This document shows, piece after piece, positions 26,047 to 35,096 of a DNA stretch of 64,000 bases. The position numbers and the translations under genes were made by a program. The stretch lies in assembly GCA_030694465.1 (NCBI GenBank), contig JAUXYJ010000074.1, positions 34,582 through 98,581 of the forward strand, given 5' to 3'. The stretch comes from Deltaproteobacteria bacterium. Lineage in GTDB: Bacteria > Myxococcota_A > Polyangia > Polyangiales > Ga0077539. The notes beneath the pieces are model-generated. The model ran no database searches. It was not told the DNA's origin and saw nothing but the letters and a program-made list of their open reading frames with translations. Each line of letters opens with the position of its first letter. Position 1 is the first letter of the stretch.

Positions 26047-26142
26047 GGGTGGCGACGATCATGCACGCAATGAGCGCTCATGGATATTCATGGGATCGCC
26101 GAGCGCGGACCGGTCGCCTGACCGTGAGAGTAAGAGAGCACC

Positions 26143-26820
26143 ATGAGCACCCTTGATCGAGTGGATGTCCCCGTCGGAGAGTCCAGTGTTTCTGCAGTGA
26201 TTTCGCGTCCTGAGGGCGCCAGCGCGCGTGTGGGCGTGGTCGTGATTCAAGAGTGGTGGGGGCTGGTCGCGCACATCGAAGAGGTCGTCGCGCGGGTGGC
26301 AGGCGAGGGCTTCGTCGCGATGTCCCCAGACCTCTATCACGGCGCCTCGACGGTCGACGCCGAGGAGGCCTCACACCTGGCCTCGACGCTCGATTGGTCG
26401 CGCGCAATCCAAGAGATTGTCGCAGTGATCGCGCATCTTCGCGTGACCGAACGCTGCGAACACGTCGTGGTCGTAGGCTTCTGCATGGGCGGGGCGCTCG
26501 CGGTGCTCGCCGCGGCCAACACCTCGGTGGAAGCGTATGTGTCGTTCTATGGGTTTCCGCCAGAGGGGGCCGCGGACTTGAAGAAGGTCTCGGCCCCAGG
26601 GTTGATCCTCTTCGGAGAAAGTGAGGCTTTTTTCTCGGTGCCCAACGCTCAGAAATTTGCCGCAGCCCAGCGTGAGCGGGCGATTGATACGAGCGTTCAC
26701 ATCTATCCAGGCGCGTCTCACGCCTTCTTTAACGACCACCGCCCCGAGGTGTTCGCGCCCGATGCCGCGCGCGATGCATGGTCTCGGATGCTCGCGGTTC
26801 TTCACAGCGTGTCGCGCTAA
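26143..26820 (+). CDS. Dienelactone hydrolase family protein
   Basis: 225 residues with an alpha/beta-hydrolase fold. The nucleophile is a cysteine, C114, in G-F-C-M-G-G, as in carboxymethylenebutenolidase. E36 in I-Q-E-W-W-G and the His of P-G-A-S-H-A-F complete the expected triad with a late Asp. The substrate is uncertain: many DLH homologues outside aromatic-degradation clusters act on other esters or lactones. Divergent from the crotonase gene (about 96 bp). Its stop overlaps the convergent metallophosphatase stop by 4 bp. Confidence 0.9.
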   Translation: MSTLDRVDVPVGESSVSAVISRPEGASARVGVVVIQEWWGLVAHIEEVVARVAGEGFVAMSPDLYHGASTVDAEEASHLASTLDWSRAIQEIVAVIAHLRVTERCEHVVVVGFCMGGALAVLAAANTSVEAYVSFYGFPPEGAADLKKVSAPGLILFGESEAFFSVPNAQKFAAAQRERAIDTSVHIYPGASHAFFNDHRPEVFAPDAARDAWSRMLAVLHSVSR

Positions 26821-28070
26821 AACGCCGGTTCAAGCGCAAGACCACTGAGCGCTTCGGCACGGACGCGCCGCTGCGAAGTTCGGTAGCCTTCATGGCCGCG
26901 AAAGAGCACATAGTCCTCAGGGGTCTCGCCGGCCTTGATGACTTCTTGCGAGGCCGAGATCCGTTGGCCGATCAGGCTCTGGTCGCCTGTCACCAGGTGC
27001 GCGTCGATCGTGAGCTCGGCGGCGTCGTCGGTTCTCGCGACTCCGGCGATGTGCGTATCGCGCGATGAGAGCTGCACCCGCGAGCCTAGCTCGATCCGCC
27101 CGTACGAGTTGTCTGCGAGCACAAGCACAAACGATCCGAAGCGCAAAACACTCGGAAAATCTCCCGAGGGAGTGTGCCCGACCACCACCCGATCGATGCC
27201 CTCTTGCTGCAGCGTCTCGATCACCGAGAGAGCCGGCAACCTGGGGTTATTGTGCTCGTCCGCCGCCCTCGCGTACACCACGCTAAAGGGGTTGTCCTGG
27301 CGCCCGCGGAGGGGCGCTTGGTACGCAACGAGCCCTGCCCACGGTGGGGGGCCCTCGCGCACTGGGCTCGCATGGTTTGCGTCGAAGCGCGCGATTCCGT
27401 CGCGATAAAACGCGTTGAGCTCAGAGATCCATGCGTCCACGTTGCGGTCCGAAGCGTGCGTCACGGCCGGATGTCCCTCGTGGCCAAACGTCTCTGTCGG
27501 GACCGCAAAGAGGTTCTCGGGTGTCACGCCACCGTGAACAAAGAGCGTGTCGCCCATGCGCAACGCGAGCACGCACGCCCGCAGATAGCGAAGCATCAGG
27601 CCGTCGCGCTGGACATCCCGAGCGAAGCTCTCGGCGACCTCACGTGGGTCGATCGCGCCGTGCGCCAGGGCCTCGAGCTCGCGCTGACGGTGCTCAAACG
27701 CGTCGCGCGCGCCCATGGTGTTTGTGAGAATCCAGCGCACCAGCGAGACGGTGTCTCCGCGGGCTTCGTCGGGCGTGCGCGTGGGCGGATATCCCCGCAA
27801 TTCTCTAGAAAAACGAAGCTTATTGAGGTCTCGGTTGCCCGCCAACAACGTCACTTGCGAGGGCTGTCGTTGCTTCAAATCGAGCAGCGTCTGCATGATC
27901 CGCAGGCTCGACGGGCCCCGGTCGACCGCGTCCCCGCCAAACACAAAGTGTGCGCCTTGGTGAACGACCAGCTGATCGTCCACCCACGAGATCAGTGGGT
28001 GGTTGGTTGTAAAGCTCTTGAGCTTCTCCCAGCGCCCTTCGACATCGGTCAAAAACGCCACGTCGGTCAT
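26817..28070 (-). CDS. Calcineurin-like metallophosphatase with variant metal motifs
   Basis: The ATG at 28070 (M-T-D-V-A-F-L) gives 417 residues; the frame opens at 28211. Motifs in PPP order: F-L-T-D-V-E-G-R-W (in place of G-D-x-H-G), F-G-G-D-A-V-D-R-G, A-G-N-R-D-L-N-K (in place of G-N-H-E), F-V-H-G-G, and G-H-T-P. The order and spacing fit a metallophosphoesterase, but two histidines usual in the first and third motifs are replaced by Glu and Arg. The same D-V-E-G / G-N-R-D-x-N-K signature recurs in a distinct subfamily known from protists and some bacteria, so this is a subfamily trait. Substrate unknown. Confidence 0.8.
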   Translation of the reverse strand: MTDVAFLTDVEGRWEKLKSFTTNHPLISWVDDQLVVHQGAHFVFGGDAVDRGPSSLRIMQTLLDLKQRQPSQVTLLAGNRDLNKLRFSRELRGYPPTRTPDEARGDTVSLVRWILTNTMGARDAFEHRQRELEALAHGAIDPREVAESFARDVQRDGLMLRYLRACVLALRMGDTLFVHGGVTPENLFAVPTETFGHEGHPAVTHASDRNVDAWISELNAFYRDGIARFDANHASPVREGPPPWAGLVAYQAPLRGRQDNPFSVVYARAADEHNNPRLPALSVIETLQQEGIDRVVVGHTPSGDFPSVLRFGSFVLVLADNSYGRIELGSRVQLSSRDTHIAGVARTDDAAELTIDAHLVTGDQSLIGQRISASQEVIKAGETPEDYVLFRGHEGYRTSQRRVRAEALSGLALEPAF

Positions 28071-28198
28071 GGGCAGAGCTTTCACGCAATGCCCTGAGCG
28101 CGCAACGACGGACGTGGCAAACAATGGCTCCGTATCTCCGTGGGGAGTGCAAATTTGCGTAGCGTCGCCCGCGCGTTCGCCCCTAGGATCGTCGCTCT

Positions 28199-28573
28199 GT
28201 GCAGTGTCCAAAGTGTCGTGCGGCGCTCGAAATCGTGATCTTTGACGACGTCAAAATCGATCGCTGTACGGGCTGCTATGGGCTCTGGTTTGACCGCGGT
28301 GAAGACACACGGTTGCGCAAGAGCCCTGGGGCCGCTGCGATTGACATCGGCGATCCGAAGTTGGCCAAGCCGTTCAACGAGATGACCCGCGTGGACTGTC
28401 CGCGGTGTCGCACACGCATGGTGCGCATGGTCTACGCGCCGCAACCGCACATCTGGTACGAGTCGTGCGCGACGTGCGGTGGGGTGTGGTTTGATGCGGG
28501 CGAGTTTAGAGATTCGCTGCATGTTTCGCTGTGGAACGTGATCCAAGATTGGTTCACTCCCACGCGCAAATAG
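28199..28573 (+). CDS. Double TFIIB-type zinc-ribbon protein
   Basis: 124 residues from a GTG start whose first codons already form a zinc ribbon: C-P-K-C (3-6) with C-T-G-C (24-27), then C-P-R-C with C-A-T-C-G-G-V-W-F-D-A-G-E-F. The W-F-D-x-G-E closing motif is typical of zf-TFIIB (PF13453) proteins. Function not established for the family. It starts about 130 bp upstream of, and on the opposite strand to, the metallophosphatase start (28070). Convergent with the second kinase gene. Confidence 0.85.
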   Translation: MQCPKCRAALEIVIFDDVKIDRCTGCYGLWFDRGEDTRLRKSPGAAAIDIGDPKLAKPFNEMTRVDCPRCRTRMVRMVYAPQPHIWYESCATCGGVWFDAGEFRDSLHVSLWNVIQDWFTPTRK

Positions 28574-28586
28574 CGTGGACTGAGGC

Positions 28587-29870
28587 TCACGTTCTACGCA
28601 GCGCGATCGCGGCCAAGACCACCACCGCGAAGGTGATCGTCGCGACGGTGACCAACAAGATCAGCCCTCTGCCGCGGTTGCGTGCCGTCGTTGCCAACGC
28701 AGAGGCCAAGGGCATCGGCTCGATCGTCTGGGATCTCTCGACTTCGCTCAACGCGCGGACGCGCTTGGTGGGGTCCACACGATTGATGCTCGGGTGCGGT
28801 CGCTCAGAGCTTGGCGGGATGTGGGCAGGGCGCTCGCTGTCGCTTGGCGGAGTGAGCGACTCGGGCGCTGAGTCTTGGGTCATGAGCAGCTCGCTCATTG
28901 CGAATTGTGGCACCAACGGGACGCGAGGGATCACCGGGCTTGGCACAGATTTTGTGGGAACAATCAGCTCATTCGCGGGCCGTTCGCGCGCAGCGATCCA
29001 CGGGATCTCTCCGCCCCCGAAGGGCTCGATCGCGTCGCAGAGGTCTCGCATGTGCGGCCACCGAGCCTCGGGCTCGCGAGCCATCGCGCGGGTGACAAAC
29101 GCGGCGAGCGTGGGGTCCAGCGCAGGAGCGAGGTCTGCCAACGCGGTCGGGTCTTGGGTGGCCTTGGCCATCGCGAGCGCTGGGAGTGACTTGGCAGAGA
29201 AGGGCGCTTTGCCCGAGAGAAGCTCGTAGAGCACACAGCCAAACGCGTACTGGTCTGCCTCGGGGCCCACGTCGCGCGAGGCGCCGATTTGCTCGGGGGC
29301 CATGTACATGGGCGTCCCCAACGTGGCGCCGGTGCGGGTCAAGCGTTCGAGGCTGGCACGGTGCTTTGCGATGCCAAAATCCAGCAATTTGGGCGTCGGC
29401 GCGGGGGCGCCTTCGACACGCGCGATGATAATATTTTCGGGCTTTACGTCGCGATGGACAAAGCCTCGCTCGTGCGCAAAAGCGAGGGCGCGACCGATGG
29501 GTAGCATCACCGAGACGAGGGTCTTGGCGTCTGTGTCCTTGTGGGCCTCTCGCCACTCGCGCAGCGTCGCCCCATCGAGCATCTCCATCACCAAAAACGT
29601 ACGACCCCCGTCGTAGCCAAAGTCACTGACCTCGACGATGTTGTGGTGCCTCGCCGCGTTGACCGCGCGCGCTTCGTTAAGAAACCGCTGTGCGCTCTCT
29701 CCGTCGCCCACGATGTCCGAGTGCAAGACCTTGAGCGCGACCCGTCGGTTGATCTCTACGTGTACGGCTTCGTACACGATCCCCATGCCCCCTTCGGCGA
29801 TCTCTCGAAGCACATCGTAGCGCCCCGCGATGCGCTGGCCGATGAGGTTTTGATCAGAGATAGAATGCAC
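28587..29870 (-). CDS. Hanks-type Ser/Thr protein kinase, C-terminal tail anchor
   Basis: 427 residues. Glycine loop A-E-G-G-M-G-I-V-Y (25-33), V-A-L-K (44-47), H-R-D-V-K-P-E-N (139-146), D-F-G (164-166), G-T-P-M-Y-M-A-P-E-Q. After a ~110-residue linker the last ~24 residues form one transmembrane helix followed by R-R-T, a tail anchor leaving the kinase in the cytoplasm with no sensor domain outside. Such kinases in myxobacteria take part in development and stress signalling. Convergent with the zinc-ribbon gene (13 bp apart). Confidence 0.93.
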   Translation of the reverse strand: MHSISDQNLIGQRIAGRYDVLREIAEGGMGIVYEAVHVEINRRVALKVLHSDIVGDGESAQRFLNEARAVNAARHHNIVEVSDFGYDGGRTFLVMEMLDGATLREWREAHKDTDAKTLVSVMLPIGRALAFAHERGFVHRDVKPENIIIARVEGAPAPTPKLLDFGIAKHRASLERLTRTGATLGTPMYMAPEQIGASRDVGPEADQYAFGCVLYELLSGKAPFSAKSLPALAMAKATQDPTALADLAPALDPTLAAFVTRAMAREPEARWPHMRDLCDAIEPFGGGEIPWIAARERPANELIVPTKSVPSPVIPRVPLVPQFAMSELLMTQDSAPESLTPPSDSERPAHIPPSSERPHPSINRVDPTKRVRALSEVERSQTIEPMPLASALATTARNRGRGLILLVTVATITFAVVVLAAIALRRT

Positions 29871-29963
29871 GCGTCCGTACTTATACTCTCAATGTCGGGT
29901 GCACGAAGGACACAATCACCCAGGGTTTCTCGTGTGGGTGTGCCTCCCTAAAAGGGGCAAAGG

Positions 29964-30641
29964 CTAGAGCTCAAGTGTGATCCCTGCTTCGGTCGCGGAC
30001 TCGGCGAGCGCGCTCATCAGCTCAGAAGGCTCGAGCTCGACGAACCCAGGAATGTACACCTGCAACAGCGCCACGGTCCCGTCGGTCAGCGCGTTGGCCT
30101 GGGACTCCAGGGGAGTCTCTGCCGCCTCGCGAGACAGCAGGTGAAACGCAAACGTGCGCCAGAGCGTTGAGACGACCCCGGCGACCAGAGACGGGGCGAT
30201 GATGGGCCGCACTCCCTTGAGCTTGCGCTGCGTGCGCTCAAGGGTCGCGAGCAGCGCAGGGTTGCTGCCGTTGACCAAGGTCTCGCGGGTCGAGTGGCGG
30301 GCGAGGTAGTCGATAAAGATCGCGAAATCGCCCTCGAACTCGCGCCAAAAGCGCAGATAACTCTGAGACAAATCGCCGAGCAGACCCCGCAGTGTCGTCT
30401 GTTGACTCGCGAGCGCTGTGCGAACGAGCGCGCGAACGAGGCTCTCGTTGCGAGCACGCACGAGCTCGTCGACCAGCTCGTCTTTGCTCTTGTAGTGCAC
30501 GTAGAATGTGCCCAACGCGACGCCCGCGCTGGACGTGATGTCCGCGATCGAGGTCGTGCGGACGTCTTGAGCGCGAAAGAGCTCCGCAGCGCAATCGCGT
30601 AGTCTTCTTCTGGTTTCTGCTTTGGCTTCGGGGCGCGTCAC
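29964..30641 (-). CDS. TetR-family transcriptional regulator
   Basis: 225 residues with a GTG start. The N-terminal HTH reads L-R-D-C-A-A-E-L-F, then T-T-S-I-A-D-I-T-S-S-A-G-V-A-L-G-T-F-Y-V-H-Y-K-S-K-D-E-L, the classic TetR pattern. The C-terminal ligand domain is not classifiable. It lies about 150 bp from, and divergent to, the 2OG-Fe(II) oxygenase gene, the usual layout for a repressor and its target, though no operator was identified. Confidence 0.93.
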   Translation of the reverse strand: MTRPEAKAETRRRLRDCAAELFRAQDVRTTSIADITSSAGVALGTFYVHYKSKDELVDELVRARNESLVRALVRTALASQQTTLRGLLGDLSQSYLRFWREFEGDFAIFIDYLARHSTRETLVNGSNPALLATLERTQRKLKGVRPIIAPSLVAGVVSTLWRTFAFHLLSREAAETPLESQANALTDGTVALLQVYIPGFVELEPSELMSALAESATEAGITLEL

Positions 30642-30799
30642 AACGAGTCGCGTTATCCTCTGATCGGCGGCCGTTTGTCACGACTTAGCCGCGCGTCCGA
30701 TCCCCGAATCGCCTCCGGTAGGCCAGGGTCGAGCGTGAGCTTAGTGATCCTAAAGACACTGCAAATGGACAGACTAAAATAACTCGTCACGTGTGCACT

Positions 30800-31363
30800 A
30801 TGTACATCGATTACCTCGACCTCACCCAGCCTCTACAATGGACCGTAGACCGTGCGCTCTCGCGTGCTCGCTGCGATGCGTACATCGCGCAAATGACGCG
30901 CCAAGCTCAAGAGCGTGCGCCCATCGTGGGGCACGACGGCGAGCCTGTCGTCGAGCTCTCCACGCGCAACAACACGCGCGTGCAGTGGGACGACCAAGCC
31001 GAAGCCGACGCGCTCTTGGACACCGTGCGAGCCAGCGTCCCGGCCGTGCTCGGAGGGTGCGCATTGGTGTGCGCGAACCCAAGGCTGCGGCTCTATCGCT
31101 ACGGGGTCGGTGAGCGCCACGCGGCGCATTGGGACACCGTGGTCGAGCTCGTCGAGGGGCTGCACTCGATGCTCACGCTGGTGTTTTATCTCAACGACGA
31201 TTTCGACGGCGGCGAGACCCACTTTGTCGAGCTCAAGCAGTCCATTGTGCCGCAGGCGGGACGCGCGCTGCTGTTTCAGCACCGGATTTTGCACGAGGCG
31301 TGTGAGGTGACCCGAGGCGCAAAGTACGTCCTGCGCACCGACGTGCTCTATCGCAACGCATAG
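30800..31363 (+). CDS. Prolyl-4-hydroxylase-like 2OG-Fe(II) dioxygenase
   Basis: About 187 residues from the ATG at 30800; GTG at 30791 is an alternative. The double-stranded beta-helix core carries the iron triad H-W-D (110-112) and H165 in I-L-H-E-A, with the 2-oxoglutarate anchor Lys175 in G-A-K-Y-V-L-R-T-D-V. L-R-L-Y-R-Y-G-V-G and F-D-G-G-E-T-H-F are typical of P4H-type enzymes. The substrate cannot be inferred. Probably controlled by the divergent TetR regulator. Confidence 0.88.
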   Translation: MYIDYLDLTQPLQWTVDRALSRARCDAYIAQMTRQAQERAPIVGHDGEPVVELSTRNNTRVQWDDQAEADALLDTVRASVPAVLGGCALVCANPRLRLYRYGVGERHAAHWDTVVELVEGLHSMLTLVFYLNDDFDGGETHFVELKQSIVPQAGRALLFQHRILHEACEVTRGAKYVLRTDVLYRNA

Positions 31364-31387
31364 CGCTAGCGACTGCAAATTCGCTGA

Positions 31388-32662
31388 CTATTTGCGTGTG
31401 ATCGTGTCTGCGATCCACCGCGTAAACGCCGACGCCGCGGCCGGCTGATACGGACCCGCGCCGTGATGCATCAGCGACTCGCGCATCGAGTGATGGGTCG
31501 CGTATCCGTGGTCACACTGCGCGACGCTCACGTAGCGACCCTTGGGCGCGAGCGCCGCGATACGCTCGTGCTCGGCGCTGCTGGTCACCCAGTCGCTCTG
31601 TCCCCACATCGCGAGCAGGGGAGCGCGCAGGGACGCGAGCGGCCCTGTCGTGGGGCACTGATAGACCTCTTGCCAGTAGGCAGCGCTGCGACCGTCGATC
31701 GTATTGGTCTGTGGATTCGCACGCAGAATACGCGCGTGGTCTCGCAGTAGATCGCGCGATTCGAGCGCCTGTTGCACCGTGTGATGGCCGACGATCACAA
31801 GGCTCGAGAGGGCTTGTTGCGCCCGAACGAGCTGCTCGATCTCGACCTCTGAGCGACCCTCGATGGACATCCGTCGCCGGGTCAGCGCGTCGAGGTACTC
31901 GGTCCATGTGTCGATCCCCGAGCCATAGACACCCAGGGCGTCGAGCGCGAGAGGCTCGCTCAGCCGTGGCGCCAACAGTCCCCCGATCGAGTAGCCAAAC
32001 GCGACCCACGGACGCGGGGCATACACCTCTTCGGCCATTGTTTTTGCAGCATCGATCCAATCGGTGAGCTCTTGCTCAAGCCCGGGATCCCCGAGCGGGT
32101 CGCCCTCGCTGTCGCCCAGGCCTCGGCGCTCAAGTCGCACGACGGCGTAGCCCGCGCGCGTGCAGTCTTCGACCCATCGACGCATGGGATAGTCCGGGGT
32201 CGCGGCCCAGTCACAGCTCGCGCGATGAAACCCCGGGAGCCACAAGATCGTCCCTCGCGCCGCGCACTCGACCGGCGTGGTCGCGATGACACGCAGCCGG
32301 ACGCCATCTCGCATGGTCGCCTGGGTGTACAGCGTCATGATGGCCACGGAGCTCTCGCGCTCGCGCTCGCGCACGTCGCAGACCAACGTAACGACCTCAA
32401 GAGGGCCCGTGCCTTCGCTGCCGCTTGGGCGCGAGACGTAGAGATAGACCTTCTCGCCGCTGCGGAGATCGCCCGCCCAAGAGCGAAACATCAGCTCATT
32501 GTCGAAGCGACACGCGTTGCCAGAGAGCAACACATCCCCCACGCGGACGCCGGCGAACTTGGCCGAGCCCTCGAGCACTTCGGTGATGCGCACCCCTGGG
32601 ATCACGGGGTCAAACGCGAAGCGAAGACCGAGCGCGCCGCGACGTCGTAGCTCGCTGCTCAT
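31388..32662 (-). CDS. PDZ-domain / alpha-beta hydrolase fusion
   Basis: 424 residues. Residues 1-100 form a PDZ-like domain (L-G-L-R-F-A-F-D at 11-18, then V-I-P-G-V-R-I-T-E-V and F-A-G-V-R-V-G-D-V-L-L-S). An alpha/beta hydrolase follows from about 108, with G-Y-S-I-G-G (nucleophile Ser225), L-P-G-F-H-R around the oxyanion hole, and the late D-W-V-T-S...D-H-G-Y-A-T-H-H segments supplying acid and His. No signal peptide is visible. The start ATG overlaps the upstream GHL10 stop by 4 bp. A PDZ directly joined to a serine hydrolase is uncommon. Substrate unknown. Confidence 0.8.
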   Translation of the reverse strand: MSSELRRRGALGLRFAFDPVIPGVRITEVLEGSAKFAGVRVGDVLLSGNACRFDNELMFRSWAGDLRSGEKVYLYVSRPSGSEGTGPLEVVTLVCDVRERERESSVAIMTLYTQATMRDGVRLRVIATTPVECAARGTILWLPGFHRASCDWAATPDYPMRRWVEDCTRAGYAVVRLERRGLGDSEGDPLGDPGLEQELTDWIDAAKTMAEEVYAPRPWVAFGYSIGGLLAPRLSEPLALDALGVYGSGIDTWTEYLDALTRRRMSIEGRSEVEIEQLVRAQQALSSLVIVGHHTVQQALESRDLLRDHARILRANPQTNTIDGRSAAYWQEVYQCPTTGPLASLRAPLLAMWGQSDWVTSSAEHERIAALAPKGRYVSVAQCDHGYATHHSMRESLMHHGAGPYQPAAASAFTRWIADTITRK

Positions 32663-34305
32663 CGGACGCTCACAACACGCGCGAGGCTCTCGCGGTCATC
32701 AAGGGACACCGCGGCGATAGCCCAGCGGCCGGCAGTGAGCGGGACGGTGGTGGGGCCCGTGGTGCTTGGGACCACGCGCTCGATCACGAAGCTCCCGCTG
32801 CGCTCGCGGTAGAGCGTGTAGGCCCGGAGCTCGCTCGGTGTGCGGTGGCTCACCGTGACGCTCGCGACCGCGCCGGTGGTGCTCGGCGCCTCGAGCATCG
32901 CGGTGGCGCGCACGTGCGCAGGAGGCAGCGCGGGGGCGCTGTAAAATTCGTTTCGGAGCATCGTCGCGACTCCCATGGTGTCTCGCAGGATCTGCCGTGC
33001 TTGAAAGTACACGTTGCCCATGGAGCCTCGGTCGCGTTGTGCTCTTGAAGTGCGAATTTGCGTACGGATCTCATCGAGCGTCCACGCGCTCGAGGTGCCA
33101 ATCTTGGTGATGTCATTGCCTGCAAAGAGCCACGCTTGTGGCGCAACGCTCTGGGCCCACCAGGGCAAGAGCGTGTTGTACGACTGCGCGGTCTGCGTGC
33201 TGGGCCAGTACAGCTGCGGCGCGATGTAGTCCACGTGGCCCCCTCGGACCCACGCGAGCGGGTCGCACGCGATGGCGTTGTAGGCGTCGAGGCCGTTGAT
33301 GCCAGCGGGCATCCCGGGGCGATAGATCCCGAAGGGCGAGATGCCAAACCGCGCGCCTGGGCGCACCTCGCGGATGGCCACAGAGACGTCGCGGACGAGC
33401 TGGTTGACGTTGTCTCTGCGCCACGCTTGGAGGCTCATCGTTCCGCCGGTCATTTGGTACGCGCTGTAGGTCGCGCTGTCCGGAAATGGCCTGTTCATGC
33501 TGTCTGGGTACGGATAGAAATAGTCGTCAAAATGCACGCCATCGACCGCGTATCGGGTCGCGATGTCACGCACGACTCGCACGACGTGGGCGCGCACTTC
33601 GGGCACGCCGGGGTTCATCACGACGACGTTGTTGTAGGGGATCGCGTGGGCCGAGAGCGTGCGCGCGACGCTGTTGCTCGCGAGGGTAAACCGCGTGTCT
33701 GCTTGGGCACGGTAAGGGTTGATCCACACGTGCACTTCGATCGCCTGGGCGTGGGCCAAATCAATGAGCTCTTGCAGCGGGTCAAGCCCAGGGTCGCGCC
33801 CTTGCGTGCCCGTGAGAAATCGTGACCATGGCTCAATACTCGAGCGATACAGCGCGTCGGACTCGGGGCGCGCTTGAAAGAACAGCGCGTTGAGCCCGGT
33901 GCTCGCGGCGCGGGCCACCAACGCGCGCAGCTCATCGCGGAGCTCCGCCGCAGTGAGCCCCGTGCGCGAGGGCAGCGTGAGGTTGTAGACCGACGCGACC
34001 CACGCGGCGCGCATCTCGCGGGGATGAGTCGCCGGGATCAGGCTCCCCTCGGTGATGCCTGCGTCGCCTCCGTCACTGCGCGCAGCATCATCGCTTGCGT
34101 CGGACAAGCCGCTGGCGTCGGTGTCAGGGTCTGCGTCGTCTGAGACCGTGGCGTCTTGGGCCGCGCGCGCTTCGCCGTCTGCAGCATCGTCTCGCGAGGT
34201 TCCGTCGCTTGAGCCATCGATCATGCTCGGAAGCGGTGCGCCACACGCGCTCAAGATCAGCGAACTAAGCAGCGCGGCGCGAATGGATTTCACACGCGCG
34301 AGCAT
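32659..34305 (-). CDS. GHL10-family (DUF187) glycosidase-like lipoprotein
   Basis: The start is taken at the ATG at 34305 (TTG at 34311 is in frame). Signal peptide with lipobox L-S-A-C, then an Asp/Ala/Ser-rich linker (about 25-85). Then R-E-M-R-A-A-W-V-A-S-V-Y-N, N-A-L-F-F-Q-A-R-P-E-S-D-A-L-Y, V-H-V-W-I-N-P-Y-R and Y-A-V-D-G-V-H-F-D-D-Y-F-Y-P-Y, which are hallmarks of the GHL10 TIM-barrel family (PF02638). Homologues cleave peptidoglycan glycan strands or other polysaccharides. A ~90-residue beta domain ends it. Operon with the OmpA-type lipoprotein upstream and the PDZ-hydrolase downstream suggests an envelope role. Confidence 0.88.
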   Translation of the reverse strand: MLARVKSIRAALLSSLILSACGAPLPSMIDGSSDGTSRDDAADGEARAAQDATVSDDADPDTDASGLSDASDDAARSDGGDAGITEGSLIPATHPREMRAAWVASVYNLTLPSRTGLTAAELRDELRALVARAASTGLNALFFQARPESDALYRSSIEPWSRFLTGTQGRDPGLDPLQELIDLAHAQAIEVHVWINPYRAQADTRFTLASNSVARTLSAHAIPYNNVVVMNPGVPEVRAHVVRVVRDIATRYAVDGVHFDDYFYPYPDSMNRPFPDSATYSAYQMTGGTMSLQAWRRDNVNQLVRDVSVAIREVRPGARFGISPFGIYRPGMPAGINGLDAYNAIACDPLAWVRGGHVDYIAPQLYWPSTQTAQSYNTLLPWWAQSVAPQAWLFAGNDITKIGTSSAWTLDEIRTQIRTSRAQRDRGSMGNVYFQARQILRDTMGVATMLRNEFYSAPALPPAHVRATAMLEAPSTTGAVASVTVSHRTPSELRAYTLYRERSGSFVIERVVPSTTGPTTVPLTAGRWAIAAVSLDDRESLARVVSVR

Positions 34306-34352
34306 CAGCAAATTTCCCCAAAATTACAACGCTCAGGCGCGGTGTACGTTGG

Positions 34353-34916
34353 CTACTGTGCTGCGGGCGCAGGCGCGGGATCGGTGATGGTGAACTCGAC
34401 GCGGCGGTTGCGCTCGTGGCACGCGTCCGTGGTCTCGCGGCAGAGCGGCTGCGTTGCGCCGTAGCCCACCGCTTCGAACTGGATGTTTTCGAAGCCGTGT
34501 CCGCGCAAGTACGCCGCAACCGCCTCGGCACGCTGCTGCGAGAGCGTCTGGTTGCGCGCTGCGACGCCGCGGGTGTCGGTGTGACCTTCGATCCGAACAC
34601 GGCGAATCTGAGTGTTTTCGCGCATCAGCGCCGCGAGGTCCGTCAGCACCGCGCTTGAGGGGCCCTCTTGGATGTGGGCCGCGTCGGTGTCAAACATGAT
34701 CTGGTGCTCAAGCGTGATGTGGCCGTTTGTGAGGTGGGCCTCGGCGTGGACCACTGGAGCCGGCGTGGGCGTGGGCGCGGGCGTGGGCTCGGGGGTCGGA
34801 GCGACCGGCGGAGGAGTGCTCTCTACGGGCACGGTGGTCTGGGTCTGCTGCCCAGCGCATGCGCCGAGCGCGAGTGAGAGGGTCAGAATTGAAAGCGAAC
34901 GCTGTAGGGTCTTCAT
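34353..34916 (-). CDS. OmpA-family (Pal-like) lipoprotein
   Basis: The start is taken at the second ATG (34916), 5 bases after AAGGA. Lipobox L-G-A-C, a Pro/Thr-rich linker with P-T-P-E-P-T-P-A-P-T-P-T-P-A-P, then an OmpA domain: I-M-F-D-T-D-A-A-H, R-V-R-I-E-G-H-T-D-T-R-G (peptidoglycan contact), S-Q-Q-R-A-E-A-V and N-R-R-V-E-F-T-I. It should hold the outer membrane to peptidoglycan, as Pal does, but it is not next to tol genes. First gene of the operon with GHL10 and PDZ-hydrolase. Confidence 0.9.
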   Translation of the reverse strand: MKTLQRSLSILTLSLALGACAGQQTQTTVPVESTPPPVAPTPEPTPAPTPTPAPVVHAEAHLTNGHITLEHQIMFDTDAAHIQEGPSSAVLTDLAALMRENTQIRRVRIEGHTDTRGVAARNQTLSQQRAEAVAAYLRGHGFENIQFEAVGYGATQPLCRETTDACHERNRRVEFTITDPAPAPAAQ

Positions 34917-35096
34917 GGTCATCCTTGGTGTTGTGAGATCGCGAGATCTAAGGCCGAAGCCGATGGGCTACGGGCCAGAAAAAGCGCCGCATCATCTTGG
35001 AAAACGGACCTACACGCAAAGGCGAACTGTCCTCCATCGCCTGCGCTCGCTGCGTTGTCCGCGGGCACCCAATCGTGCGACTCCTACCTTCTCAAC

